From: Phallusia mammillata
Lineage: Eukaryota > Chordata > Ascidiacea > Phlebobranchia > Ascidiidae
Assembly (NCBI GenBank): GCA_003260075.1
Contig: QLIY01000637.1
Coordinates: 1 to 64,000 of the forward strand
DNA length: 64,000 nt
Direction: 5' to 3'
Position numbers and translations under genes: made by a program. This document shows positions 34,652 to 48,300 of this stretch, piece after piece. The notes beneath the pieces were generated by a model, which made no database searches, had not been told where the DNA came from, and saw nothing but the letters and a program-made list of their open reading frames with translations. Numbering within the stretch: position 1 is the stretch's first letter; each line of letters starts with the position of its first letter.

Positions 34652-36589
34652 GACGACTCTATCACAACATCTAAGGGTCAATTTAAAGAAACGAAGCGAG
34701 GCAATTCATTATGCGGGGTCAGTGTACATTAAAACCAGAAGGTAAACGATTTTGCATTAGAGTGCGTTTATTTACCTGTCGAATTCTCTGTAAGAGTGTT
34801 GGTTGAAGCTGTTAAATTGTAATCGTTGTTTGAAGTTTGATCAGCTGACTGCTTTTTGGTGACCTCTGTTGACAGAAAGATTAACAGTTTTATTGCAGTG
34901 GATTAAAAACTTTCATAAACAGATTTTCATAAACCATCTTTATAATGTAGGTACTGGCATTATACGTTTGGGCATTCCTTAAGCTGTAGTATATTTTACA
35001 AGCCTCAGAATGTAAGTTATAAAATAGAGTAGTGTTGCTCAATCTTTCTTGGCATACGCCACCCGTCTGGACAAAACTAACAATTTTCGACACCGGAATA
35101 AATGCTAAATTATGCTGTTAAATTTAATGAAATGCAGTAAAAACTAAATATTAATCATCCAACCACAATGACAAAAGGGAAAAAAAAATTTCAAGAGTGC
35201 TTGGCGACACCCCTAAAATGCCGCCCTGCGGATGGAAACCATCAATACAGACCACAAAACTGGTTTTAAAAATTGTTGGTATTTACTGGTTTGCTGTTGG
35301 TGGTAACGTTAACCAAATAAGGCCATCACGACTTATAAACATGTATTTAAGTTAGTAACCACATATATATTGTTGGGGGGGATAAATCTACTGCTTTGAA
35401 AGAATGTTGTTATGAAGCTACGTAGTGATGCGAAACTATAACCAACCTTTGGATTGGCCGTTGGTGGATTCTGCCTGTGATGAAAGGGGGTCAAAAACAT
35501 CGAGAACTTCCTGGCTGATTCCATTACCGCTTGTTTTAACGGGAAGAAAAGCTGACGAAGGATCATGATTCACCATTGATGATGGCGAAGCAGCAGAATC
35601 ACCTTGTTCTAATCCATTGACCTTCAGAGACGGATTTGACCTTGCTTCATCAGAGGTCTTTTCATCCCAGGCATATACAGTTTGGCTTGCGGAGTTGGGA
35701 GAATTTTTGTCAGTTGCTAAAGATGGCTTATTGTGTTTCTTGTAGGGACTTCTTTTTATGGTGTTAATGTGCTCATCAAAGTCCATTACAGGCAGTCTAG
35801 TTGACACCGGACTATCACTGGTGTCTTCATTTTGTTCTGGAATATTCCAAGCTACAGTTTTCTCGCTTGATGGCTCAGTGATTTTGACAACTTTTTCGTC
35901 CTTTTTAGTTTTGGAATCGGATTCGTTTCGTTTGGACATCACCATGGGAACCGGAGATTGGTTCACGTTTTCCTGTAAACCACAGAAAATAGCGATTTGT
36001 TGCAAGATGTACATATTGCTTAACAAAAAATTGACATAAAATATCACATGAACTCCTTTGTGAAAACACCCTTGGAGTTATATAGTAGATATAATACCAA
36101 AATGTACATGGAGAAAACATATTTAAAACTTTCAAGCTAGTAAGTTGATGAAAGTCAGGTACATTGTGCGTTTCTGTTGTCTAAACCATGGCTTCTCAAA
36201 CTGTGGGTCCAATTGGGGTCGCGTAATATAATTTTGGGGTCGCAAAACATTATGGGTTATTATGTCAGTCAAAATAATTGGTATACGTGCGTAAATTTAT
36301 TGTTTAAACATCATTCCCGTGTATTCAAACTGCTCTAAACACATTTTGTAGAACTTAATAGAATATTATTACCAACCTGGTAGCCATATGCGCCAGACTT
36401 TTTTATGTCTATTGTGTGCAAACAATGCGAAAAAGAAGATACCACAAGCGTCACAATATAGATTATGACGTCATAAAAACTAAGAATGTCAATCTGTTTA
36501 TCAAGTTAGAAATTAATTTAGGCTTTCAGGCGCCATTAGATGGTATATATATATAAAATATAAGTATTTCTTTACATCATACCCATCAA

Positions 36590-36664
<75 letters not shown>

Positions 36665-39600
36665 CTAAACAACTCTTTATGAAAATCACTAAAAATTAAC
36701 AATTTTTCACCAACAAAATACAGTTTCTGAGACTGAACAAAGAGATAAAAACACGTGTATCAGCAAACACGTGTATCAGCAAACACGTCACAAAGATGAC
36801 GTCACAATCAACAAAGTCATGTCACAATCAACAAAAACCTGGTATCTTGGAGATGAAGAGTGGGGTCGAGATCTGTCGTTCACTTCACTACTGTTTGAAC
36901 TTCCACCTCCATGACTGCTTTCAGCCGACCCTCCCTCTCTGTTCAGGAGATCTTCTGCATCGGGGCTGATGCTGCTCGGGCCTTTGAATCCCGACCAATG
37001 TTGATGTTCTTCTGCCGCTAAAAATTAAAAAATTGAAACATAACAAATCTTTTTAATAAAAACTAGAAAAGTGGCTTTCTGATGTACTTCCATTTTATAT
37101 ATTCGATACGATATTTACCAATTTACTATACTATACACAATTTTATCTACATATATGATTGTTTTTGCAGGCAAAAACGAATGGGTCCCCACACACGTAT
37201 TTACGGTAAACCTATGTTGCGGTTATTTTTAGATTCTTAAGGACAAATTTTTCATAAAGCATTAACTTAACTTAAAAAGTTTTTGTCCGTACTCTTTTTG
37301 CATTATTATTGTCATATAATTACAAAAAATCAGTAAAAAAAGAAAGGGGAAAATACTTTCAATTTAATCTCTTGCTTTGACCTTGATATTGTGGTTCAAG
37401 TTCAGTTTTTAAACACAAGTTTTCCTAGAAAGCCTTAACTGTTATATTAGACACTATATATAAAAAGTCGTTTGCTAGAAAGGTATACAAAACAACTTGT
37501 TTTCCTTTAGTGACCCGTTGTTATGCAACGGCCAAGCTGACAACGAGAATTTAAAGACCATTTATCTCGGCGTTCGAAAAAGTTAAGTTTATTTTTTCAT
37601 ATTTATGTTGATCAAAGACGTTTTTTGCCTGACATAAACGAACCGAAGTACGTTTATCGAGTTTAAATTACGTCTTAGGTGTAAAACCTTCGCCAAAACT
37701 GAAAATGCGCGTGATAACTCAAAAAGACATTGCTGCGCAAAAACAGATGATTTCTAATCACCCAAACGACTGTCTCGTAAAACGTCTGTCCGGACGTGCC
37801 CTACCGCCCTGCCGCCTTATTCGTGAACCAGTTAATTCCTCCCTTGGGACTTATATCTGACATTCTGACTGATAGCGTACACATATTATGGGTTGTAAAG
37901 GTAACTGGCAAAATTTTAAATACTAAACGAATACCCTGCTTAAACAATTGTTAAATTTTTTAAATATTTCTGCACCATAGGGCTTGTATATCTGGCCTAA
38001 AACTAAAACCGATTATTTCGGGGTTTAAAGGGTGAAAAATGGGTGAATCCGAAAAAAAGATATAAATTCTTTAAAAAATCTTACATTGCACCAAACAACA
38101 AAGCATGAAACTCCTAGATGATGTACTTTAGTCGGTACAGCCGTTTTGACATTTTTACGTTTTGGGGGCCTGCGGGTGAACCACTGGGTCATTCGGGGTC
38201 AAACTTCAGGAGGATCAAATTTGGATTAATATGTAACATCTGTCCAAATTTCAATAAATTTGGAGCAATCTTTCTTGACCAAACGCGTTTAACAAACCAG
38301 CGTTAGACAGAAAAAAGAAAAAAAAATACGGACAAAAACAATATGTGTCCCCTTCATAGAAGGGGACCCATAATAATTAAATAATGTAAAGGTATTTTAT
38401 GGCTTATAGAAAATCTTTCATCAATTACTTCAACCAATGTTAAGATGTGTCCAAAAATATACAGTTTTTACTTTAGGTAAATAGAACAATTGGTGTGTTG
38501 AATTTACAGAGTTTTTTTGTTCATATTTTGTCTTTAATTTGATCCATCCTAAATGCAACCATGAGCACAAACGTATTAGCACATTACTATTTTTTGTTTA
38601 CGTTTTGCTTGAGTGTTGTCAGACATAGCAGATACTCCACTGAACCCTGAGGCTGCGCTGAGACTAGGCGTGCTGGCACGTGATCGGTTGTCCTCCATTG
38701 CGTCCTCCGCTTGCTGCATAGCAAACAAACAGCGATTATATCAAACTTACAGGCAAATTGAAAGGATGTAGAGCAAGATCTTATACACAAAACCGTCAAA
38801 AAATACTTCCAAATATATCATAGCTTTACTGAAGTTTTTTGAGAAATAACTTTTACAAGTAAGAATTGCAAAAGCAATCAAGCAATAGTTATCTTATCAT
38901 CTTAGGTCTTAGCAGATTGGTCATCTATTACATAAACACGTTTAGTTCTACTTACAGTTTGAACCGACTCTGATTCCAATTCTTGTAGTCTCACATCAGA
39001 CTGAATATCAGGTGGCTCGCTGTCGCTAGGCAACACCTCCACACTCCATACGTCACTGCGCGAGTCCTCGTCACGTGTTAACGCCAGAAACGAACCAATC
39101 GACATTGATGGGCTCCTAGATTGAAAAAAATCGAGGACATACAAATTATCCATATTCTGATGTAACATGGCCAAAAATATCTCACAAGACCACAGAATTA
39201 TGGTGTCATTACGCACAAATTATAATTTATTTCAAAATTTATATAATTTTATTTTATATTCAAAAATAATTATAATTGTGATAATATTATCACACGATTA
39301 GAAGAATATCTCACATTAGGGGTCCGCATACCGTTTTGAGGACAATCCCAAAAAGTGGTAAACCCTATGATTAAAATAAACTATGTTGTTAGAAACGAGT
39401 ATTGGTAACAACAGTATAAGCAAAAAACATATTGTCTTCATGCATAATGAGTCCATAATGTTAAGAAAACATGACTTAAATGTATTGATATATCTACACA
39501 TTTGGATTTTTGCGACCAAAAGTGGATTGTCTTGAGTCTTGACCCACTATTTGTGGACCCCTGGCTTAACCGGAAACAAATTGCCAATACAGTGGCATAA

Positions 39601-42218
39601 ACATCTTCATGCATTTCCCCCAACATTTCGACCAAACTATCATCTGGCAAAAACTGTTAAAAAATGTCAATAGTTTTGCCTTGAAATTTTGGTAAAACAA
39701 CCAATTTGACAACATGAATTACCTGATATGTTCCACTGGGTCTTCTGCAATTTCGCGAAGCCTTTCAGATTGTGATTCTTGTTCTGCTGGAGGTTCCGAG
39801 TCACTAGCATATACATCAACACTCCATGTTTCACTCTTTGTGTCAGCTGTACCCGGTTGATTCTGGTCGTCCCTGCGGGGTCCAGGCATCCCAGAGTCGG
39901 CAAAACGAACACCAAGTTCCTGGCGTATCTCAAATTTGCGCATCTTGTCCTCAATACTTTCTCTACAAATGGAACACAGGACTCTTGGAAATTGAACAAG
40001 CTTGAAGGCTGTTGATAAAGTTTGTTACAAGTCTGTTCTGAGTTTCAGGCAGTGTTTTTCAATCCTGGGTCAGCATAAATTTTCATAGCTCTTTGAAAAA
40101 TAAGTCCAAATTACAATATATAAGCAAAATCTTTAATATGCCATAAGTTCACAGTTGTAACAGAAACAGTAACAATAACATCAGCGATCCGCTTCGATTT
40201 TACATAGGACAGGCCTATTGCGTTATACTGAACCAGCCTGTCACCAAGCATTGTCACATAAGCGGAAAGGATTCGGAATATTCACCAACAGCCATACTTT
40301 GACCATTACCATTGTCTCCAGTACAAACTATTTCAAGCCCTTATACCTTGCTGTAGGAAGTTTTCTGCTGAGTGCCTTGAGTGCTTCATCATTATTAACA
40401 TGAGTAACACTTTCCTGGTCACCACCTTCCTCTTCATCATCATCTTCATCCTACATCAAACGACAGTTTTTTTACTTTTTGTCTCAATTGGGTTAACCAC
40501 TGGGTCAAATGGGTTCAAAGGTTACAAATATAGCAATGGTCTTAAACCTTTCTTCCGAAATACCCCGTTTTGGGGGCTCTAAAATCATCCTCTATAACAG
40601 AAAATTCAAATTCAATCAGATTTACTCAGGAACATGAAAGCTTTAGTTAAAATTAAAACTTAATTCAATTTTTACAAATTAATTGCTACAAAAAGAAAGT
40701 TTGTTACATCACAGACTAGATAACACTATGCATGCAAAAACAATCACCCTATTTGGGTTGAAAACAAAAGGGTATTACCCGACAGAGGAGACTTTTATAC
40801 AGTTCACATAAATTTACATAAGTTTACCAAAACCCTGGTTTATAGGATACAAGATACCTATATGTAATTCTTGAACAATAATGGAAGAAAATGACCAATT
40901 TACCTGGTTGCCATGGGAACTACCAGCATGGATGCTGCTACCATCATCAGGAGGAACACTTTCAGTTTGATCAAGATCCATAGATGATGATCCAGAAGTT
41001 CTTGAAATCCCATCTTCTGTTCGGAGTTCCTCACCAGGTTCACTAAGATCAGATGCTAAACGAAAAAGAAATCATCAACCCATGACATAAAACAATTGCA
41101 GGATTATTCAGATGTTATTTTTGTTTGTTTGCTGGGTATGCTATTAGGCTGACTGCCTTACTGAAGTTTTGATTGCCCTATACTTAATTTATGATTTGGG
41201 GAAATGTTTGTAGGGTTAGAAGGAGCTTTGGTCCAATCCTTTCAATGGGTTAAAGCTTTAAACTGTAATGTTTTTTTTTCAAATATGCATTAAATAGTGG
41301 ATTGATTGGGTAAGTCTACTATTACGACATTGTAACACTAATGAAATAGAACAACATAGTAAACAGTTTATCTCACCACCAGAGTAGAGGGAAAATCTTG
41401 AACGTTTTTCCAATCCTTCACCTTCATTTTCATCCAACTGACCATTTTCAGTGTTTCTAATATTTTGACGTTGCCGTGATGTTGCTTTGTGCATTTCCAT
41501 CACCTGTATGACAATAACTTTTCGAAACATATCATACTTCAGTTTCATTGCTTGCTTGCCAACAAAAACATTTTGATTGACTATATTACTGCACGTAAAA
41601 AACTCAGCACAAAAATAGTATAATTTTGCGCAATTAGTATAGTTTACAACAAGCATTTCAGTTAGGTTCAAAACATAACTTTTTGTTGAACTCCAGAATC
41701 AACAATAAATTCTTTTTTAAATTGGTTGTTTCAATGATACATTCCATCAACTTGCTGGGTGATAAATCAGATTGACATGTGACAATGCTGTATAATAAAA
41801 AATCCTCTACTCAAAACAAATGCCAAAGACAAACCTCAGTTTCTGTTAAGGTTCCAGGCATATCTTGTGCATTCTCTGTTAGAGATGGAAGTGAGATGAT
41901 AAGAACAACTTCAGTTTGTTCAGCTAAATGTTGAGGGGTACTATCTGTTAAAATAAAATGAAGGGTTTTAAGAAATTCACAATAAGTAACATTATAAAAA
42001 TTTTAATTATGTAGAAAAAAATTAAAGTGGTAAACGAGGATATTTTAAATGCTTACCTCCAGAAGCACTTTCATCATTGGTAAGATCAGAAGCACTATCA
42101 GCACGGCGAGGTGACTTGTTTTTTGCTGAAGATTAAAAAAACACTTGATAATTGTTCACAAAATTAACTACATAGACTTAAAAATATTTAAAATAAAAAA
42201 ATTGTTAATTAGAAATTA

Positions 42219-42316
<98 letters not shown>

Positions 42317-45300
42317 GGAACTGAACTCAAACAATCGAACGGGTTTGAGCTGTCTAACTCATTAAACCCAAACCGAACCGCAAATTACATTTTATTGAAA
42401 ACCCGAACCTGAGTTGAACCTTGTATTTCAACTCTCGTTGAACCTGAACCGGACCGGTAAAAATGCAGCGTGGTAGAATTAAAAACCGCAAACTGGTCCA
42501 AACCAGGTAATTGTCAGAACCAGAACAACACTCGAAACCAAAGTACACATATTTAAAAACCTAAACTTAACCCGAACCCCTAAAACAAAACAAAGTGAAC
42601 CCAAACCGAACCCGAACCCATATGACAATCGTTTGACTTACTGGTTGCAAGTTTACACTAAGTTATTTGCAACATGATGCCCTGTGATTAAAATCTCTTT
42701 GTTGAACTTATTCACCAAAACTGCAACAAGGGTTTTCAACCTTGATCTTTGAACATAAATAGAAAAAATACCTTTTGTGGCACGTTTACCAGCCTTGCGT
42801 TGTGGTGTAGAGTTGTTGTTTAACATTCCCATCAGGTCACCAGCCGAACCACCAGAGGACGTTAACTGACCATTGTTTTTATGTTGGGAACCTAAATAAA
42901 TCAAATTTTTCATTCTCTCAACTTTAAATCAATTACCCACATTCTTACACAATTTTACAAACTTTTAAACAATTATTGACCCAAAACAACAATTTTGATT
43001 AAAAGTACATGAAAACAAAAGGCCTTTTCATTATTAGTTGCCCTTTATACATATTGTCATTTTTTACATTTGTCTTGTTGTGCATAAAAATGTTATTGTG
43101 ATGATCCGTTTGGTTTAATTGCACACCCTAATCTTAACAGCCATATTCCACTCTTACTAAAAAAGAGGGAAAATAATTAATCCATTTGAACATTTATGAC
43201 ACTTTCCAGGTTATAACGGTGATCAAAACAATGTAGTGTGGTGGTAACAGCACTTAATGCACTACTTGAAGTTGTAAATAAAAAGGATATTTTCAAGTAC
43301 TTCAATACTAACCATCATCTGATGTTGATGACACTGGTTGAGTTGCTGCTCGTACCATACAAGCTGGAGGCTGACTCGGTAGGTGTGACAATATGTCAGC
43401 AAGTGAAGATTGGTCAACACCTCTCACATTCGATTGCTACAAGAGACAATATAAAGTAAGTGTTGTATTTGAAAAATATTTAACTTTTCAATAAATGCAC
43501 CATACTATAAACTCCACAAAGTTAAATCCCCTTTCTAAATTTTTTTTTATAAGAGTTCTTTGATCAAATGCACATATTAACTCACAGAAGCAATCAATTT
43601 TAGAGTTTTTTTCTTGTTTCACATCTATCTTACTAGTAGTGCAATACACATTTTTTCAAAAATGTCTTTTCAGTGAGGGTAAGTTTTAGATATTTTTCTC
43701 GAATTATGGACCAACACAAAAAACATAGGACACAACCATTTTTTTCCATTTCTGCTATGTTCACAATATGCTTTTATGGCCAAACCTGTATATCACGAAG
43801 GAACTGGATTAACTGAGTGAGTTGAGAAGCAGTAAAAAAGACAGATGTTGAGGAGCTCCCAGGTTTCTGGGGGTCTTGACTCAACACTTCATCACAGTTT
43901 GAGTTAATCACAATGTCAATAAGTTGGTGCATGGGATCCTAGAAAAAAAACAAATTAAATTTTTCAAAAATAAAAAACTAGTAAGCATGTAGTTTTTTGA
44001 AAAAAATACAGTAAGAAAGGGTTAAAATGTGTTACATGTTTTTTGAAACAGAACTTTATTTGGACATGTTGGTCTGTGAGCCCCTTAATCAGTGAAAGTA
44101 TCTACAAAATTTTTGTTTTGCAGGGATATACTGTCAGAAAACACACACTTTAGAAGTTTTGCTTAAACTGTAGGACCAAACTCAAAACGTAAAGGCTTAA
44201 AATGTTTAGCAACGCCTCTGCATGGTCGCAACCTGCAATTTGGAAAGTTGAACACATTTTTCTTGCCCATAAAAGGTAACCAAACCACATTTTTAAGTTA
44301 TCCTACATAAACTTACTCGATTTAATCGTGAATAAACAGGATCAGGCTGTTGGTTAGAACCATCCCAGTGAGCCATGACCTGCAGAACCTGGTTGGAAAA
44401 ATACAAAATATGAAAATGAACTTTTCAGCACCAACTGTTCCAAAACTTACCTGGGCTATCTGCATCAGATTAAATCGTGTAATTTCACTGACAGGAACAT
44501 CACCCGTTACTCCATATAGCTCAGGGTTCACGATGGTGGGACAAACAAAGTGTTGAAGCAGGAAGTCTGTGCAGAGTGCACGTGCCTCAGTTTGCGAAAC
44601 TAAACCTGAATAAAAAAAGTTTTGATGTTTGGCACAAAAATAGTTTGTACACATTTGGGTTGAAATACCGAAACATAACCCTTTGTAAATTGGCTTTAAA
44701 ATGGTTACTTTTTTATTGCTTTGCTATGTTTTTGCTTTTTATAGCTGATAATACTTTTTTTATTGTTGATGAAAAAACCTTTACAACCCCCAGGAAAACG
44801 GCAACTGTCCCCTAAGCGGTTACAACCCATAGCTTGAAAACCACTGGTCAACATCAACAATAAAGTTCTTTCATGTTCAGTCTTACCTGAATCCTTAACA
44901 ATATTATAAGCACGAGTGATTATCCAACCAAGGCTTGTAGGAAAACAACACATTGCAGAAAGCAAACTGTTGACAAATGAGGAACACTTGACAACAAGGT
45001 CTTGTTCTGTCTTGTTAATATGCTCCTTTAGTTTGTCCTAAAAACATGCCAAAGTGAAATTTTAATAGCAGGGCACCGTAAAGAATGTATGTTTGCTTAT
45101 TGTAAGTATGCTTATTGTAAATATAGAGAAACTGTAATGCTCAGGCAAAATGGCTTACAAAAGCCTTTACATCATAAATCATCTGTTTCAGACAATATGC
45201 TGACACCACAATCAATTATGTTAAGCTGCCAGTCATACTTCTAATACTTCCTTAAAACATATTGTTGGATTAAGGATAATATCAATTAGGGAATTATATA

Positions 45301-48300
45301 ATGCAGTACTGCATAGCAAAGCTGAAAACATACAACTAATAAGTTGCAATTATCACCATTCAATATATGAAAATATACATATATGTGAATACTGAACAAA
45401 CTGTATGTATACATATAAATATATATATGCACTAGAGACAATGACACTTACACCTAAGAATAACACTTGCTCTAAATAAAACTCAACGTAGATATATTAC
45501 ACATTTTAGAAACCCCAAAGTGTGTCATAATTTGCATAGCAATTAAAATATTGCTTTATTATCAAGAGCAACATTTTCAGTGAACAAGAGGTAGTTTATA
45601 TATATACTTCATTAAAAATATAAACAAGTATATATGTTTTCATTTAGTAACAATGACCGATTTTATCACACCGCTGTCTGTACACTGGATATATTAACTG
45701 AAGTCAAAAATAAACTTGTTTGGAGAAAAAGACAGGAAAATACCATTTCAAAATGGTATGACACATCAACAAACAATTAGCCCCAAGGCAATGTTAAGGG
45801 GGGGGGGTTTGACAAAAACAATATGTGTTCAGGGAAGGGGACCCATAATTACTTAACACACTTTAAGACAGGCTAATACACATGAGTCAGTAGTCATAAA
45901 TAAAGCTTGCTTTGAAATTGTAACATTCTGCTTTGTCAATTATAAGTTGCACATGAGCTTTGCAATTTTTACTCTTGTGTGTTTTGTTGTAAGATATAGT
46001 ATTTTAGAACTCTAGAAAATTTATTTTTGGAATCATTCCCAATTGCATTGGGGATTCTTGTAACAATTTCCATCTTTTATATTGTATACCACAAGTTTGA
46101 AACATTTTTTTACAGGGTATAACCTGTTAGCTATCTTATTTTACCAAACATATTTCGCTACAGACACTAATGATGTTTTTTTAGTGAAATACATTTGTCT
46201 ATGATAAGAAAGCTAACAGATTGTAATCTGGAAATAAATGTTTCCAAACTTATAGATTTCAGAATTATGACTTTTTCAGAAAAATATGTGATGTCACTTT
46301 GAAAATGTGGGCATTACTTTAAACGTGGGGTCATCTTGTTGCCCAAACCTCTTCTCAACTTCGTGGGCAGTCAGCCTTGTAAGAATCTTTGACTGGTTAG
46401 TTTCCAAAAATAACTCGTCATCCATTAAAACCTGGAAAACAGAATTGTACGTGCCAATACCGTATTGTAATCTTACATTAATTTATATCAAAATTTACAT
46501 TTGTATTTGTGACAAAAGTAGTGTATGAGCATTCAATTTAAACTTTGAACATATTTTTAACTCTAAATACTGATTTATCATTTCCATATTAGTACACAAT
46601 AAAGGTAAAAGACCTCCTTGGAATATGTTTAACAATAGTATGTATCGAAGCCCAGTTGAATGAAAGTTATCAATATGTTTGAGATTTTCTTTGTAATAAC
46701 CTTACCTCCATAATAGGTTGGTGCAATGCTGATGTTAGAAAAAGCTTTCCAGCAGTCAGTGACTCAACGAAAAGACTGTAAAACGAGAAATATTGGTCTG
46801 TGTTTTTTCAAACCTGGGTGTAAACACTGAATTCCTACGTCAATTTTCAAAATGCATTATTTAAAAGAACACCCAAACAATATTCGGAGTGACGGTTTGT
46901 ACATGTGTACCAGGTAAAGCTATTTTGCTGCAAATACAGTAATGTACTATTTTACTTAAATAAGCAAAGTTTCATTATAAGATGTGATTTCATAAAAGTG
47001 GTTTTTCATCCATGAATTGATTCCTGGTTTATTTTGAACATAAACTTTCCCCTTATGAAAATAAAAGTCATTGTTGTCTACGGTGTGTTTAAAACACAAA
47101 TGACTCATAAATGGATACAGCCTATTACGGTGATATCCCTTTTTCCGAATGAATGGCAGTTTTTTTTAGTTTGCAAACCAAACATGTGACAAATTTGGTC
47201 AGTGCCAAACTTTGTTACAAAACACCGTTGCTTTTTAATGCAAAGATTCCTTGCTTCTAACTTCTAAAACCACAGTAAAAACCATCCAAAGTTCAATGTA
47301 CCCACAATTTACAGTTTGGAAAAAATAGTGGATAAGTTTACATAAGTGCTTAACTAACAAATGGGGTAAAAATATTTTTAAAAAAGTTAAAAAAACAAAG
47401 TTTTTCCTGAAAAGTTAATGAGATGCAAGCTTAAACAATGACAGAACAACCAAGAGAATGGAGAACATAAAATCATTAGACAAGTTAATCAATAGGTCAG
47501 ATGGGTGCAAGCATTCCAGACAATCAAGAATATTAAGCAAATTGAAACAAAGGGTTTGGCTTGGTATTATGGTCTCATATATTTAAGGGTTTGCAAGTAT
47601 AAAACAGTCATTAAAACAATGGCAAAATGCCAAAATAATAATATATTTTAAGTTTTCAAGAATATATCAACTACTATACAAAAATAAATCATTTTTCTAT
47701 CAAGTGCATTGCTTGAAAACATTTTGTTATAAAACAAAGTTACACAAAAAAGCAAACCAACTAAGCTACAATGGTGTATAAACAATGTCTCTCTGCCTCT
47801 TTAGGTCTTAAACGTTTTTTGCCTCACAATAACCATTCATGGATGTGTAATATTGAAATTAAGTTTGAAACATTTTTCGTAAGTTGTGAGGTGGCCACAA
47901 AGAAACAAAGAAACCTGTCAAGACTCACTTTAGTTTGTGAATTCAAGAGTGGAAAAAGTGTACACATAACATCAAAACATTATACCACATACCGAAAGAC
48001 AACACAGAAAGCACAGCTGCCTTTCTGCAACAGACGACGAGGTTGTTCCTCATTTGCAAGTTGTAGCAGCATCAGGGTTTCCATCAACTAACAGCAAAAC
48101 ACAAGATAAAAATTCAGAACTTTGTTATAATATTAATTAAATCCATGCAATGCAGCATACCTCCAACAAATACTTGTGGTTGTCAGTAACAAAGTTGTTG
48201 CCATAACAACATAGCACAATAGTACGGGCAACGTCGGTGGTCGCTTCCAGACCAAGCTTGTCACCATATGCAAGACATGCAGCCGCCAATGTTGGATTGT

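Larger units (their letters stand above)
34776..42891 (-). other. GAPVD1: GAPVD1 exons 13-24: acidic, Ser-rich linker
   Basis: Exons in order: 42891-42772, 42125-42057, 41944-41835, 41503-41377, 41055-40904, 40450-40347, 39962-39723, 39115-38956, 38713-38602, 37017-36839, 35972-35447 and 34865-34776. This part is low complexity, expected to be disordered, and includes EVVLIISLPSLTENAQDMPG, an acidic run (EDDDEEEGG), the paired WSVDV/WSVEV motifs and RASTPSLSAASGFSGVSAMS. Exon 22 uses a weak donor (CAG|GTTTTT). Phases agree throughout. Large introns here hold poly-G runs and a Helitron-like copy. Confidence 0.85.

Noticed and set aside
35026-35255. Possible decayed inverted-repeat element in a GAPVD1 intron
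   Set aside because: The terminal sequences are only loosely complementary and lack a target duplication.
36186-36545. hAT-like end CCATGGCTTCTCAAACTGTG in a GAPVD1 intron
   Set aside because: Only one end is recognisable; no complementary end or target duplication was found, so no element boundaries can be given. The same holds for CAGGGGTGGCCAGC at about 49242 and CAGTGTTTTTCAATCC at about 40052.
39570-39650. Minus-strand exon-like frame beginning LPDDSLVEMLGEM in a GAPVD1 intron
   Set aside because: It has an acceptor but needs phase 0, whereas the preceding exon ends in phase 2 and joins directly and in frame to the next homologous exon. No good donor follows.
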